From Salminus brasiliensis (lineage: Eukaryota; Chordata; Actinopteri; Characiformes; Bryconidae): a stretch of DNA of 64,000 bases. The first letter of the stretch is position 1, and every line of letters begins with the position of its first letter. Where the stretch lies: assembly GCF_030463535.1 (NCBI RefSeq), contig NC_132888.1:7842081-7906080 (forward strand), read 5' to 3'. Positions 47,240-58,035 of the stretch are shown here, piece after piece. A program made the position numbers and the translations under genes. The notes below the pieces were generated by a model that made no database searches, had not been told where the DNA came from, and saw only the letters and a list, made by a program, of their open reading frames with translations.

Positions 47240-47730
47240 TCTTTTCAGTTCTAGATTGAACCCATTTTGCTAAGAGTAAGGAGAACCGCTTTAGGTTCCT
47301 CAAAGAACCTCTCAGTGGATGTTGTTTAAATTAGGTGTGCAAAGGTTCTTTACATTAATTGATTTCTACCTTACTATACCACTGATTTCAGGTCAAGAAC
47401 CACTGAGGAACCATTATTGTAAGGGTGCGTAGAACATTTACATCATGAATGGGTTCTTGAAACTTAAAAAGGAACTTAATTACAATAAATGGTTCTTTAT
47501 AGAACCACCCTTTGGCCCCAAAGAACCCTTTCTGGGGCCTTTATGCTTAACAGTGCATGTTATCCACAAAGGTTCTATAGTCATTTTCTAGAACCGTACG
47601 TCTAAGCCAAGAACCTTCATTTTTAAAACGTGTTTAGAACCTTTACATAAAGTAGAGAATCCTAAAACTGGTTCTTTACAGAACCTTACATTAACAGTTT
47701 GGTTCTCCATGGAGCCAAAAGTGTTTTTTA
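47240..47730. repeat. Cluster of family C repeats
   Basis: Repeated GGTTCCTCAAAGAACC, GGTTCTTTATAGAACC and GGTTCTTTACAGAACC: nearly perfect short inverted motifs. Confidence 0.65.
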
Positions 47731-47989
47731 ATGGGACTGTTCCAAAAGAACTCCTTTTGACTACAAATCTAAGCCAGGCTGAGGCATGTAGTGTTCCTCT
47801 CTCTCACTGCAGATCCTCCCTCTCCCACCATACCAGCCACCATACATCTGATCTGATGGATTCCTGCCATGTATACAGACAGAACTGGGTCACACGAAGT
47901 GCCTTTTATGGCTGGTGGGATTTTATCAAACATGGAATATGCATGATCTGTTTTTTTTTATGCATGAATTCTTTTTATTGTAATATATA
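47731..47989. other. Intergenic, no gene seen
   Basis: Short low-copy stretch between repeats. Confidence 0.4.
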
Positions 47990-48079
47990 TGCTATATGGA
48001 CAAAAGTATTGGGACACCTACAGGAGTCAACACCTGTATTCAGGGATGTGTCCTGATACTTTTGTCCATATAGTGTCAG
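47990..48079. mobile_element. Minimal family A element (about 90 bp, two terminal repeats only)
   Basis: CTATATGGACAAAAGTATTG followed by GGACACCT at the left. TGTCCTGATACTTTTGTCC followed by ATATAGTG at the right is the inverse. Only about 30 bp lie between. Confidence 0.8.
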
Positions 48080-48229
48080 TCTTGATTGAATCAGTTTTGA
48101 ATAATAATAGTAATTACTATTAATAACGCTTGATGTATATTTTAGACCCAATCTATAAATGAAATATTAACTAAAAGGACTCCCATCAAACACATTACTG
48201 ACTGTCCTAATCTCTTGATCTAAAGAAGC
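48080..48229. other. Short intergenic spacer
   Basis: Nothing recognised. Confidence 0.4.
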
Positions 48230-48492
48230 ATGTATTTGTCACTGTACTATGTACAGCAAAATGTGTCCTCCGCATTTAACCCATCTGTGGTAGTGAACAC
48301 ACAAACACTAGTGAACTATAGGCAGTGAGTACATACACACCCAGAGCGGTGGGCAGCCAACTCCAGTGCCCAGGGAGCAGAGAGGGTAAAGGGCCTTGCT
48401 CAAGGGCCCAACAGTAGCAGCTTGCCAAGCCCGGGAATCGAACCCACAACCCTGTTATCAACAGCCCAGCGCTCGAACCGCTGAGCCACCAT
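48230..48492 (-). mobile_element. tRNA-derived SINE (family 3), near complete
   Basis: On the minus strand the head reads GGTGGCTCAGCGGTTCGAGC and contains a perfect B box, GGGTTCGATTCCCGG. The body reads AGCAAGGCCCTTTACCCTCT and the tail matches TTAAATGCGGAGGACAC. The intact B box could still be recognised by RNA polymerase III factors. Confidence 0.8.
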
Positions 48493-48879
48493 TTATACAT
48501 TTATACATTTATATACATCTATACATTTCACATTAAATAATGTGAAATAATTCAGTGTAATTTTCTCTTTTTGCACAGAATATCTATTTATATATAAAAA
48601 TCTGTTTATATAATTAAATATATATTATTTATGTCTCATTATTCTAGTCAACCCTGTTATATCTGCTAATAAAATTCATCAAATCTGCCAACAGTTCTAA
48701 AAAAACACGTGACTTGCATCCAGTGACGTCACTTCCTCTACACGTGTGAAAGGCAGTGAGATCTGGCATGTTTCTAATCTCATTATTTATATTAAATGTT
48801 GAGGAAATATCAAACGTATCTCAATTATTGGTCATTTTTTATATTGAGTGAATTTCCTATTTTGTTTGTAATAATTGAC
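48493..48879. other. Intergenic, no gene seen
   Basis: Very AT-rich. Nothing recognised. Confidence 0.4.
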
Positions 48880-49050
48880 AAACACATTTCAGTGCTTTCC
48901 CTGCTCCCAACACACCTGATTCAACTAATCAGCTCATTTAGCAGCCCTATCAGAACCGCAGGAGGTGTGGTAAAGCAGGGAGCCCACTAAAATGCTCCTG
49001 CAGGACAGGAAGCCTCCAGGACCGGGGTTAAGAAACACTGGTCTAGGCCA
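48880..49050 (+). repeat. Dispersed repeat family E copy
   Basis: TTTCAGTGCTTTCCCTGCTC, CACACCTGATTCAACTAATC and CCTCCAGGACCGGGGTTAAG. Confidence 0.7.
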
Positions 49051-50440
49051 CAAGGTGACGTTAGCATTTGGAGGAACCCAGGATATTTCACCATAGCCTG
49101 TGCATCACTGTAACGCAAAGCCGCTTCAGCAAAGGCGATTGGGAAGTTGAGAAAATGAGAATAGCATGTTTCGCTTCCAGAAAGCACGGCTGCATAGCTG
49201 AGAAGTCCTGCGCTTAAGGTTACTGTGACTTTTTGGGTGTGTGCCTTGAGGACACGGCCTGAAAGTGAGCCAGGCAGCCATATTCCAGAAGAGCAGCTCG
49301 CTGTGCCATAAATCAAATGTATGATTTAGAATTTCCCACTTAAGCGCAGGGGTCATTAGCTATCATCAGCCAAGCGGGGCATGCTTTATATGTATTGTTC
49401 CACATGGGCAGATTCATGCCAACTGTGCAACTTTCTTTGATCCAACAAAAATGCACGCAAGCTCTCGGCCAATTACCAAGGAGCGGATCTGGAAAAGAAA
49501 CTCAGCAGGAACGTGGAGCGTGTGTCCTCCACTCCTAGAGGCTGCTGGATGCTGCTTTGGCAGCTCCCTCTGCAGTGGCAAGTTCAGGGAGAGTGAATAA
49601 TAGCAATCCTGACTGAAGTGAATGGGCACTCGCGTTCGGCTCATTTTATCAATCACGGGGTTGCACAGAGAGAGAGCGCGAGAGCGTGAGAGAGATAAAC
49701 ACTCTCCAAAACACGGTTTATGTGCCCCTAAAAGAGCTTTACGCTTTTCATAAGTCATGGTTATTGAGGTCTGAAACTGCTTTAACAGGAAGTTAATCCT
49801 GTCAGAGCACACATTTCTGCCTCCCACCGACCCCCCACCCCACTTTGACACAAAAAAGGAAGCCATACATGATCTGACCCAGTTTCCCGGCGAAATAGAA
49901 AAGAAAGATTGGATTCAGAAACAGGTCTTTGGTGATTTTCTTGGCTCTGGGTGCGTGGAGCATTGCTGAGATCACGCAGAGACACCTGAATGACATTCTA
50001 CAAGGCACTTTGTGTGATCATGTGCCACTAACGCTCTGTGTTTCACTCTTTTTTTGGGACGAATTTACGCTTGTGTGCAAGAGATGCAAGAGAATGCGTG
50101 AGAGAGAGAAAGAGAGAGAGAGAGAGAATATAAATAAAAGAAGAGCAGCTCTGTCTTCACTCTGTTTGCTGTAAAGAAGCAGTGCACCTTTAGGCCTCGG
50201 GGCTGCCGCCTCCCTCTCTCTCCTGCAGAGTGTCCGTTTCTTCCAGGTTTCCACTTTACAAGTCGCTGATGTATCTTGATGCTGACCCCAGCGAAGCACA
50301 GGGGCCGTCTCTGCCCTATCACTTCCTCTCACGTCTGTGTCACGCCGACCAGCAGGAATTAAGGTCACAACACAAGGCCCAGCGGAAAAATTTAGGTCAG
50401 CAGCAAGGTTGAGACTGTCTGAAAAACGCTTTTAGCATGG
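49051..50440. other. Single-copy-looking block downstream of nrip1
   Basis: About 1.4 kb without the window's repeat families, GC-richer than its surroundings, with short (GA)n runs at 49669-49695 and 50100-50126. Long frames on both strands are unrecognised. A regulatory or conserved noncoding block is possible. Confidence 0.35.
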
Positions 50441-51049
50441 ATCAGATGTGTGCTCTTTGGACACTCTGTCCTTTCTTCACTCTGAAAGGTAGCCAGGGTA
50501 CAAATCTAGGGTACAAATCTAACCCCATTGTGGAGCTGAGGTGGAAGGCTTTCATAGCCAGAGCCATTTCTGAACATTTGGAGGCTCTAAGTGACATTAC
50601 ACTGACGCAGGTTATATTCTTTGTCTGTATTCTTTGCTATTTTATTCATGTGGTTCGGAAAGAAGTCGTCTATGGACGTACAGTATTGTTTCTCTTAATT
50701 ATACTACAAAAAGTACAGACTTGGGGACTCTCATGGCTTCTAGAGCCCAAGAACCCACTGCCTGTACCACTCAGACACAGCCCTGCCATCCATAATAATG
50801 TATAAAAAGCAAATTCTAGCCTTATACCATCACTTCTCACCATCATAACCCCAACCACCCCTTAAAAACAACTGGATACTCATCAGAAGGGAAACGTACT
50901 GGCTTAGTTTTTGACTGTAAGACTCAAGAGTCAAGAGTGGGCGACGATATGCTGGACTGTCAGAGTTCTGCATATAGACCGCACTGTTTTCCTGTAGAAG
51001 AACTGCCATTTTTTCAGGTTCCTTTTGGACAGAACTGTATAAACTGTCA
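50441..51049. other. Intergenic, no gene seen
   Basis: The plus frame at 50437-50805 has a hydrophobic stretch but no family resemblance. Confidence 0.35.
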
Positions 51050-51190
51050 ACACAGTGTAGGCCAGTGTTTCTTAACCTCAACATTTTAGTGCTTTCCCTG
51101 CTCTCAACACACCTGATCCAACTAATCTGCTCATTAACACGCCTTTTTAAACATGCAGAGGTGTTAAAGCAGTGAGTCCACTAAAATGTG
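51050..51190 (+). repeat. Dispersed repeat family E copy
   Basis: AGTGTTTCTTAACCTC, TTTTAGTGCTTTCCCTGCTC and CACACCTGATCCAACTAATC. Confidence 0.7.
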
Positions 51191-51207
51191 TGGGACTGGT
51201 AAGACTC

Positions 51208-51691
51208 AACGGGCCCTATCCTACGATGCGATGCTCATTGCTATCTTACACCCCGCCAAAAGTCTATTTTCACTCCCTCCGCCTGCATAATTTAAATAGC
51301 AACACTGCTTGCGAATATATCTATGCTGATGGGTGTGGTGGTCTCGAAAATTTCTGGAGTATTGCTGTGTATCTTGGAAATGGAAAACACAGGAGGAGCA
51401 CCAATGACTGAAAACTGCCTAGGCAGACGTCAGCAGTCAGACGTTCGTTGCTATCTTGGCAGTGAATTGTCAACACAGGCGCGTGCAGCCCAACACTCGT
51501 ACACCCCCCCACGCTTTACACCACTGAAATAGCAACCCACCAAAGTCAGACCACACCTGGCTTTTAAAGGGAATGGCGAGAGACACCCATGCCTTTCGCA
51601 CATTTCGAGCTGCGCAAGGTGTACGTTTCCCGTCGTTATGATAGAAAGACACAGGCCAAAACTCGCCAAAAGATTGCTAAAATTGGGCCCA
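51208..51691. mobile_element. GGGCCCTAT-ended MITE, copy 2
   Basis: The left end GGGCCCTATCCTACG pairs with the right end GCTAAAATTGGGCCC. Internal sequence is close to 33029-33585. Confidence 0.85.
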
Positions 51692-52284
51692 ATGTGTTTT
51701 AACAGGTAAGACTCAAGAAGCCAAACCTGTGGAATGGAGCCAAGGCTAAAAGCTAACCTAGCTCTTTTCAGCTTAGAAATATCATAAAAAAGGTGTAAAT
51801 AAATTGTGTAAATCAATCAATCATGTACAGACCAATCAAAATATGGTCTGTACATTTATTTTCTATATAAAACAAACTGAAAAAAACACATTTTTATGTA
51901 CATGATATGTTTCATATATTTTAAAGGGGACCTAGAATGTCAAATTTTTCTTGGCATAGTTGAATAATGAGAGTCCAGTACATGACATGACCACGAACCT
52001 CAAACACTGTTTTCTTTTAATAAAAAAAAAAGGAATTTCAGTGTAACTAAAACAGGGCTGAAAAACAGGACACTTCCGAAGCCCCAAAACTGCTTCATCA
52101 CAGTCCTGACTTCTTATACTTACACCCCCCACAATTTACATAAACCCAGCTCATCAGCTGCAGCCCTGCAAGCTTTAGCCAAAGCTGGCAAAGCGGTAAA
52201 CGTGACCCCCAACGAGCTCGCGAGAGCTTCCTTTTATTAAGCTCTCGAGAGAAGAAAGACAAAAATGAAAAGAGTTGATTCTGA
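51692..52284. other. Intergenic between MITE and nrip1 3' end
   Basis: No gene recognised. Confidence 0.4.
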
Positions 52285-52300
52285 TTGTGCATTTTTGAAC

Positions 52301-52306
52301 TTTATT
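52301..52306 (-). terminator. nrip1: nrip1 polyadenylation signal
   Basis: AATAAA in the minus-strand context TTTTGAATAAAGTTC, about 2.4 kb after the stop, with cleavage expected near 52285. Confidence 0.6.
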
Positions 52307-53984
52307 CAAAATCTGTGCAAGTAAACACCAAAATGAACACATTTCCAAAAAAATGATATCACAATAATATTCAATATGCTGCAGTCAGCCTGCTTGAAAA
52401 CAATTTCTCCTTAAAACCCAAGTTAAATCTTTGAAGCGTCAAAGGAACCCATATTTGGAGCTGTACTGTACTGATGTGATCGTTATTCGTAGTTTTTTTT
52501 CATTCACCTGTTTGGTTTTTCCTCTCGTACAAAATAAAATAGAATAAAAAGGAAATAAATATTGTCATATGCACATCCGTTTCAAAAGTTCAAATACAAT
52601 ATTTTGCTCAGCAGTCTATTTCTCATAATAAACAGACAGAATACATTTTACATATCGGGCTTCATGACAAAATATTTAGGCTTAAGACTTTTTGAACTCC
52701 CCCATGTCCAGTAATACATAGGAACCTTCTCATGCATCTGCATGCAACAGGCAGCAGTGTACTGTTGAATATTTGACATAACACAACATGTCGCAGAACG
52801 GATTATTGTCATTTTATACCAAGAGACACATGCAAAATAAGGACAAAAAAAAAGAAAAAAGAAAAATCCTCTAAAGTATGTACATATTCACACAGCCGGT
52901 ACTGTGGAGTCTCTTTAGGAAATTTCAAAACTAAAATGCTTCTCTTTTCATCCATATAAAATAGCTGTCTTTCATAAAGATAAAGATTATGGTATGTACA
53001 TAAATATAGTTTTCTAAGAGTCTTTAAGATCGAGGGGACAAAAATAACTCGTTAAATTCCCATATGGTAAATGTAAGACCATACATTGTCATATGTGGGG
53101 AATGGTAACTGTACCACAGTACTCCCTTCGTTAGTACAACACGCCCAGGAAAATAACACATACTCTTCTGCGCATAACTACAACACTCTCTACATCTCTG
53201 ACAGGCTTGATTTGTCTCATTTGTAATAATGCAACCATTCAAATTTCTTGCAACACATTTATGGCACATGCTGATGCCAAGACATATTCATAACATCGGA
53301 TTAGACTTCAACTTCACCTGATCAGGTTTTTATGCCTTTTTTTTAAATTCATCTTATAGAGGATTGAAAATCAGCTTAGCTCTTGGCTCGGTGCAAACAA
53401 AATGCTGAGTCATTGTAAAGCACTTCACAAATCAGTCAAAACAACAACAACAACAAAAAAGAAACTCAATAAAATAACAGAAATCCAGAAGTAACACTAA
53501 TAATACCAAAGTATACAAGCTTCACATATCATACACATACTGTTTCAGGTTTTCATATGGATGACGTTTGTCCCATCTATGATGGTGAACAAATTGGCTA
53601 GATTGAGCAATGTGCAGTTCTGTCTGAAAAGGGACGTACATATTTTTCCTTTTTTGAAAGCCTGCTTGTTTGAATGCCTGCATGAAGGCTATGAACGTTA
53701 CAGCAGGTCAAGGTCTATCCCTCTGCAGCATCACAAGGGAAATTAATATCTGCTTAGTGCATGCCTACTGAACTAGTCATGGGAGTTGTAGGAGAAAAAA
53801 AATGCACCCCTGCAACATAATCATGTAACTAACGTAACTCAGCTGCAACCATATCTGAGAAACTCAAAAACATTGTCACATGTCAAACTTAAAAGGGTTA
53901 TTCACAGTTTCTTAAGTAAAGGTCTAAAACTGAAAGAACCATATGAATTATTTTCATTCATTTGTCGAATTATCCCCTTTTTAT

Positions 53985-54240
53985 TTGGTGCCGCCAATTA
54001 ACCCACCCTAGCACTATCAATGTGACAGTAGGAGGGTAAGGACCTAACACACGTCTCCTCTGATACATGCAAAGCCAGCCACCGCCTCTTTTCGAACTGC
54101 CATGGATGCGGAATCCTGTGCCGGCCAACACTACCCACCCGCCAATTGTGCTCTCTCAGATTCTGGCCGCTGATGGCAAAGCAGCATGGCTCGGGATTCG
54201 AACTCGCAACCCCCTGGGCCATTGTAATTGCGAATTACAC
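53985..54240 (-). mobile_element. tRNA-derived SINE (family 1) in nrip1 3' UTR
   Basis: AATTGTGCTCTCTCAGATTC, GCCGCTGATGGCAAAGCAGC and GGGATTCGAACTCGCAACCC, which on the minus strand gives a B box GGTTGCGAGTTCGAATCCC. Same orientation as the nrip1 transcript. Confidence 0.75.
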
Positions 54241-54672
54241 TGCTGAAGCCCGACCCTATGGATGCTTAATTGATTTTTTGCCTGGTTAAAGGGATCTTCG
54301 GTTTGGTGGAACACCTTATGTTGACATTTCTACATCTTCATCGTTTTTCAGTACTATACAGAACCCTTTTATCTTGCAGGTTCAAATTTCTAAATTAGAT
54401 TTAGAAATCAAATGTTCATTTCGGTCACTGTTTTTGAGGAAGTCATCCAGAGAACAATGCTAAAGACCTTAAGATTTAGCTTTGGGGTCGTGTTGTCCTA
54501 GATTTCAGAAAAAAACCAAAAAAAAAAAACCAACACATGGCTCAATCAGATGCAAAATCAGATGGCTCAGTTTTCATCTGTTGACCAACAAAATGGCAAT
54601 ACAGATAAGGAAGCAGAGTGAAGAAAGACAAGCACATTTCAGTCCAAAACAGTCTTCTGAGTCACTTCATGA

Positions 54673-57600
54673 CTAAGATTTCTTCAGTGACCCGTTTAGC
54701 CGCGGTGAGTCACAACTGAGAGTTCCATTGTGAATTTGTGGGTTTAGTTTAAAATCGAAGGCCTCAGACTCCTCTTTCACCTTCATCTGCACCCTGCACT
54801 GATGCGACCTTGCTTCAAGCTCCCCACTCTCCCTAACCAGATGTGCATTGCTCCTCTGGAGCATATAGTACAAAATAGGGTTAGCCTTAGTCAATCGTGG
54901 AGAGTCTAGCTGGCAGTCCTGTAATTTATCATCCACGTTCATCAAACTAACTGATGCTCTCAAGTCTCGAGAGGCTGGGGTGATGTCAGGTTTTGACCTG
55001 GAAGATTCCTGCTGGGTTGCGTGGACATCCGGACGAGATTCAGGTCTGTTTGTACCTGCTCTCGCAGTAGACACGCTGCTGGGACTGAGGCGCTGACGAA
55101 GGCTTTGAAGCTCACCATTGTTGTGTGGCTCTTTGATTGTACTCCCGTTTAGGGTGGGATGTGTCAGTGGACTAAATGTACTCCTGGACTGAGACAGCTC
55201 CTTCAAGCAGTTGTCTGAAAGAAGAAGCTGTTTCAAAACATTGAATCCACGGTTCTCGTGACTTGGAGATTCACACGGTGGAAACTTTGCCGGCGGACTG
55301 TCTGCTTCCGGAGGGCTGGAAGGATTGCTGGACTTCTGAGTCTCTGGAATTCCAGAGGTGGAGTAATCACGGTTGGCCTTTTGGCTACCAGGACTATGAC
55401 AAGTTCCTTGCTGGCTCACTTCAGCATGGTCCTCTGGTTCAACTGAAAACTTCCGCTTCTTTGGGATGGTTGGTCCATATTGCTCCACCGGTTCCTCTTT
55501 AATGAAGCCCTTGTTTGAGTCCTCTAAAGTGACCGGCTTTAAGGTTCTGTGTTGCTGTTGGAGAAGATGACAAAGAAGACCATCTCTGGCTGCGTCCACT
55601 GGGGACAGTGGCTCTTCCTTTATGCTTCCCTGATGAAGAGTGTGGGAGCTGTGTCTTGGTGACTCTGCTAACTTGCTCTGGTGCTCCTTTGTAACTTTGC
55701 TATCGTCATACATTTCATCTTCCACCGGCTCAGTTTTGATGGAAATGTCTGTTGAGGGTCTGCTCAAATTATCGTGGCACATTGAGTGGTTTGTTTGCTT
55801 GTCTGTGGAAGTGACCTTCCCGGATTCTCGCTTTCGTTTATGGCCAACTCTTTCTCTTTGGGATTTATTCCCCAAAAGAAGCTGCAGGACTGTGCGTCTC
55901 TCAAGAAGATTTTCAATCTCTGACCCATGCTGTGTTGACTCTGCCACGGCCGGGGCTTTCACGTGACTTCCCTCCCATGTTGGGGCATTGCTATTCTTGA
56001 CGGGTGCGGTAAGCCTTTCCAGCAAAGCTGCAGAACTTGCCGTTTTAAGCTCCCGCGTCTGCCTTTTGATGGGAGGTAAAGACGTTTTTGGTGGGGGAGA
56101 AATGGCTGTGTTTTGTTTTCCACACTGAGCCAAGTTTTGCAAGAGTTTGCTAGCACTAAATGCTTCCTTAACACTTGCAGCACTTGCAGGTGTCTTAGTC
56201 TTACACAGATCCAGAGGGGCAGACTGTGTATGAGAAGGGCTATACAAGTTGTACGGAGATGCACGTGCAGTACAGTCTCTGCCTTGGGAGAATGTTGGCA
56301 ACAGCTTAGGACTTCTCGTGTTCAGTCTACAATTTGGGCTAAGTTCCCTTGTGTCCTTACACCTGCCAGAGTAAAACTGTGACTGACTGTGACTGCTTGT
56401 AGATGCGTTACTGACCTTAGGGATTGTGACTGGCTGTAACTCAGGATTACCCAAGGCCTTGTTTGCCTTCTCGTTGTTTTTGTGATCGAGAAGCAACTCT
56501 AAGAGGGTAACCTTGTGATGGGGTTTCATCTCCGGACAAGTGTGAACCTCTTTTGGTTCTGTGGGGACTGTGGCAGTTGGACTCTCTGACTTCCACCTGT
56601 TTTTCAGAGACTCTGTGACCTTGTCAAGTGCAGGTGAAGATGAGGAAGACAGCGGTGTTGGCATATTTACTTTGTTCTTGAGAGAGAGGTCAATAGGAGA
56701 GCAACTGGAGTAAGTGCTCTCAGCATCACTGCTGTCTTTCTGTACACTGCTGCCAGAGTTTGAGTGCTCGCTGTCTGAGAACAGTGGCGAGCCGCGATTA
56801 GAGAGGACACTGACGTCCTCCTTAAGGTGGCCCTGGCAGTTGAGTCGTTGTGGTGTGTTGTGGCTGTTGAGAAGCTGAAGGAGCAGGCTGCTGCAATTCT
56901 GGGACGGCCTGCTATGCCTCTCAAAAGGCCGGCGTTCTCTAAAGGGATGTGTCCTCCGCACTGAACCCTCTGACCTACTTTGCCCTGTACTTAGGTTTGG
57001 ACTTTGTCTGTTGGAGCTTGTTGACATTTGAGCAGGTATCCCATTTTTGGTGTGTAAGGAGCTTAGTCCGTCCTGGTTTATCTGAGGCTGTCCGGAAGTT
57101 GAAGGCTGTTTCTTTGCTTGGGTTTGGTGCGTGGCCATGGCCGCAAGCCTTTCGCTGGCTGATCGCCCAGCTAGTTGAGCTTTAAGGGCTTGTTCTCTGG
57201 AATACTGCTGTAGGTGAGCCTCACTAGAGAGCAGTAAGGCCAGCTGACTGCAGGCCACGCTTGGTTTGGGTGACGGGGCAGGACTCGACCTGATATTTAC
57301 CAGATTAGCAACAGCTTTCAGACGCTCAGTGCAAGGCAGAGATTCTGTTGAAGGGGGACGAGTATTGTGCTGCAGCACCATTGGAGACTCCGATGACCTC
57401 TCCTGACTGGGCCGCCGGTGGTGGTATGGCTCACTGCTGCTGGGTCTCTGTACTTTGCTGTTTTCCATCAGCCCTTTGAAATTACTTGGGCCTGATCCAT
57501 GGCCATGCCCGGGCGCCTTGTCTTCTAGGTCAGGTTTACTGGCTGGACTGGAGGGATCCTGTGGCATCAAGCTTTGGACAATCTGCTGTGACAGGGCCAC

Positions 57601-58035
57601 ATTTTGAAGTCTTGTGTTGAAGGACTGGAGCAGGCTTGCTAGCAGCGTGCTCTCTCCTTTACACTGTGATGAACCATTCAGGCCACTATGGTGCTCCTCC
57701 ATTCGCCCACTGACCTCCACAGAGGGCGTCGACCTCCTTTTGCTCTCATGTTCAGTCCAAGCTTCTGAGCGGAGAAGCCGAGCTTTTCTGAGATGTTGGG
57801 TGGTCCCTCCGTGGGGAGTGGTTTTGTCCTGTTCTTGTTGAGTGCTATGACGGGGCAATGTGAGCCCTGTTGTTTCCTTGTTTCTCTGCTCCTCGTTGCC
57901 ATTGCCAGCCTCACCTCTGTCTGTTGCCGTGGCAGCTTGCGCTCCTGCTACCCGATGCATGAGTAAGCCTTCCAGATACGTTAGAACAGCAGAATCCTGG
58001 TGTGTCTCAGGGCCAGTCTCTTCCCCATGAGTCAT
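54673..58035 (-). CDS. nrip1: Nuclear receptor-interacting protein 1 (RIP140), 1120 aa
   Basis: Ligand-dependent nuclear receptor corepressor acting in the nucleus, linking receptors to CtBP and histone deacetylases (established for NRIP1). The whole protein lies in one uninterrupted frame, as in other vertebrates. The start MTHGEETG matches the family; a 23-residue upstream extension in the same frame does not. Receptor boxes (LxxLL): LEGLL 21-25, LASLL 132-136, LALLL 265-269, LLQLL 385-389, LLELL 511-515, LQLLL 717-721, LCHLL 821-825, LKQLL 934-938. The human LKTLL box appears as FKGLM (186-190), so it is lost. CtBP sites: PIDLS 447-451 and PLDLCK 607-612. C-terminal agonist-dependent motif LTKANPILYYML ends at 1059. 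Sumoylation-type sites: IKTEP 766-770, IKEEP 805-809 and 845-849. Length is close to the human 1158 aa. Not frameshifted; intact. Which teleost duplicate (a or b) it is cannot be told here. Confidence 0.98.
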   Translation of the reverse strand: MTHGEETGPETHQDSAVLTYLEGLLMHRVAGAQAATATDRGEAGNGNEEQRNKETTGLTLPRHSTQQEQDKTTPHGGTTQHLRKARLLRSEAWTEHESKRRSTPSVEVSGRMEEHHSGLNGSSQCKGESTLLASLLQSFNTRLQNVALSQQIVQSLMPQDPSSPASKPDLEDKAPGHGHGSGPSNFKGLMENSKVQRPSSSEPYHHRRPSQERSSESPMVLQHNTRPPSTESLPCTERLKAVANLVNIRSSPAPSPKPSVACSQLALLLSSEAHLQQYSREQALKAQLAGRSASERLAAMATHQTQAKKQPSTSGQPQINQDGLSSLHTKNGIPAQMSTSSNRQSPNLSTGQSRSEGSVRRTHPFRERRPFERHSRPSQNCSSLLLQLLNSHNTPQRLNCQGHLKEDVSVLSNRGSPLFSDSEHSNSGSSVQKDSSDAESTYSSCSPIDLSLKNKVNMPTPLSSSSSPALDKVTESLKNRWKSESPTATVPTEPKEVHTCPEMKPHHKVTLLELLLDHKNNEKANKALGNPELQPVTIPKVSNASTSSHSQSQFYSGRCKDTRELSPNCRLNTRSPKLLPTFSQGRDCTARASPYNLYSPSHTQSAPLDLCKTKTPASAASVKEAFSASKLLQNLAQCGKQNTAISPPPKTSLPPIKRQTRELKTASSAALLERLTAPVKNSNAPTWEGSHVKAPAVAESTQHGSEIENLLERRTVLQLLLGNKSQRERVGHKRKRESGKVTSTDKQTNHSMCHDNLSRPSTDISIKTEPVEDEMYDDSKVTKEHQSKLAESPRHSSHTLHQGSIKEEPLSPVDAARDGLLCHLLQQQHRTLKPVTLEDSNKGFIKEEPVEQYGPTIPKKRKFSVEPEDHAEVSQQGTCHSPGSQKANRDYSTSGIPETQKSSNPSSPPEADSPPAKFPPCESPSHENRGFNVLKQLLLSDNCLKELSQSRSTFSPLTHPTLNGSTIKEPHNNGELQSLRQRLSPSSVSTARAGTNRPESRPDVHATQQESSRSKPDITPASRDLRASVSLMNVDDKLQDCQLDSPRLTKANPILYYMLQRSNAHLVRESGELEARSHQCRVQMKVKEESEAFDFKLNPQIHNGTLSCDSPRLNGSLKKS

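Larger units (their letters stand above)
52285..54672 (-). other. nrip1: nrip1 3' UTR
   Basis: Follows the nrip1 stop codon. Long AT-rich sequence as in other vertebrate NRIP1 genes, ending at a good polyadenylation signal. A SINE interrupts it at 53985-54240. The exact extent is inferred. Confidence 0.6.

Noticed and set aside
55258..57914. Open frames on the plus strand and in other minus frames within nrip1
   Set aside because: Shadows of the nrip1 reading frame with no independent support.
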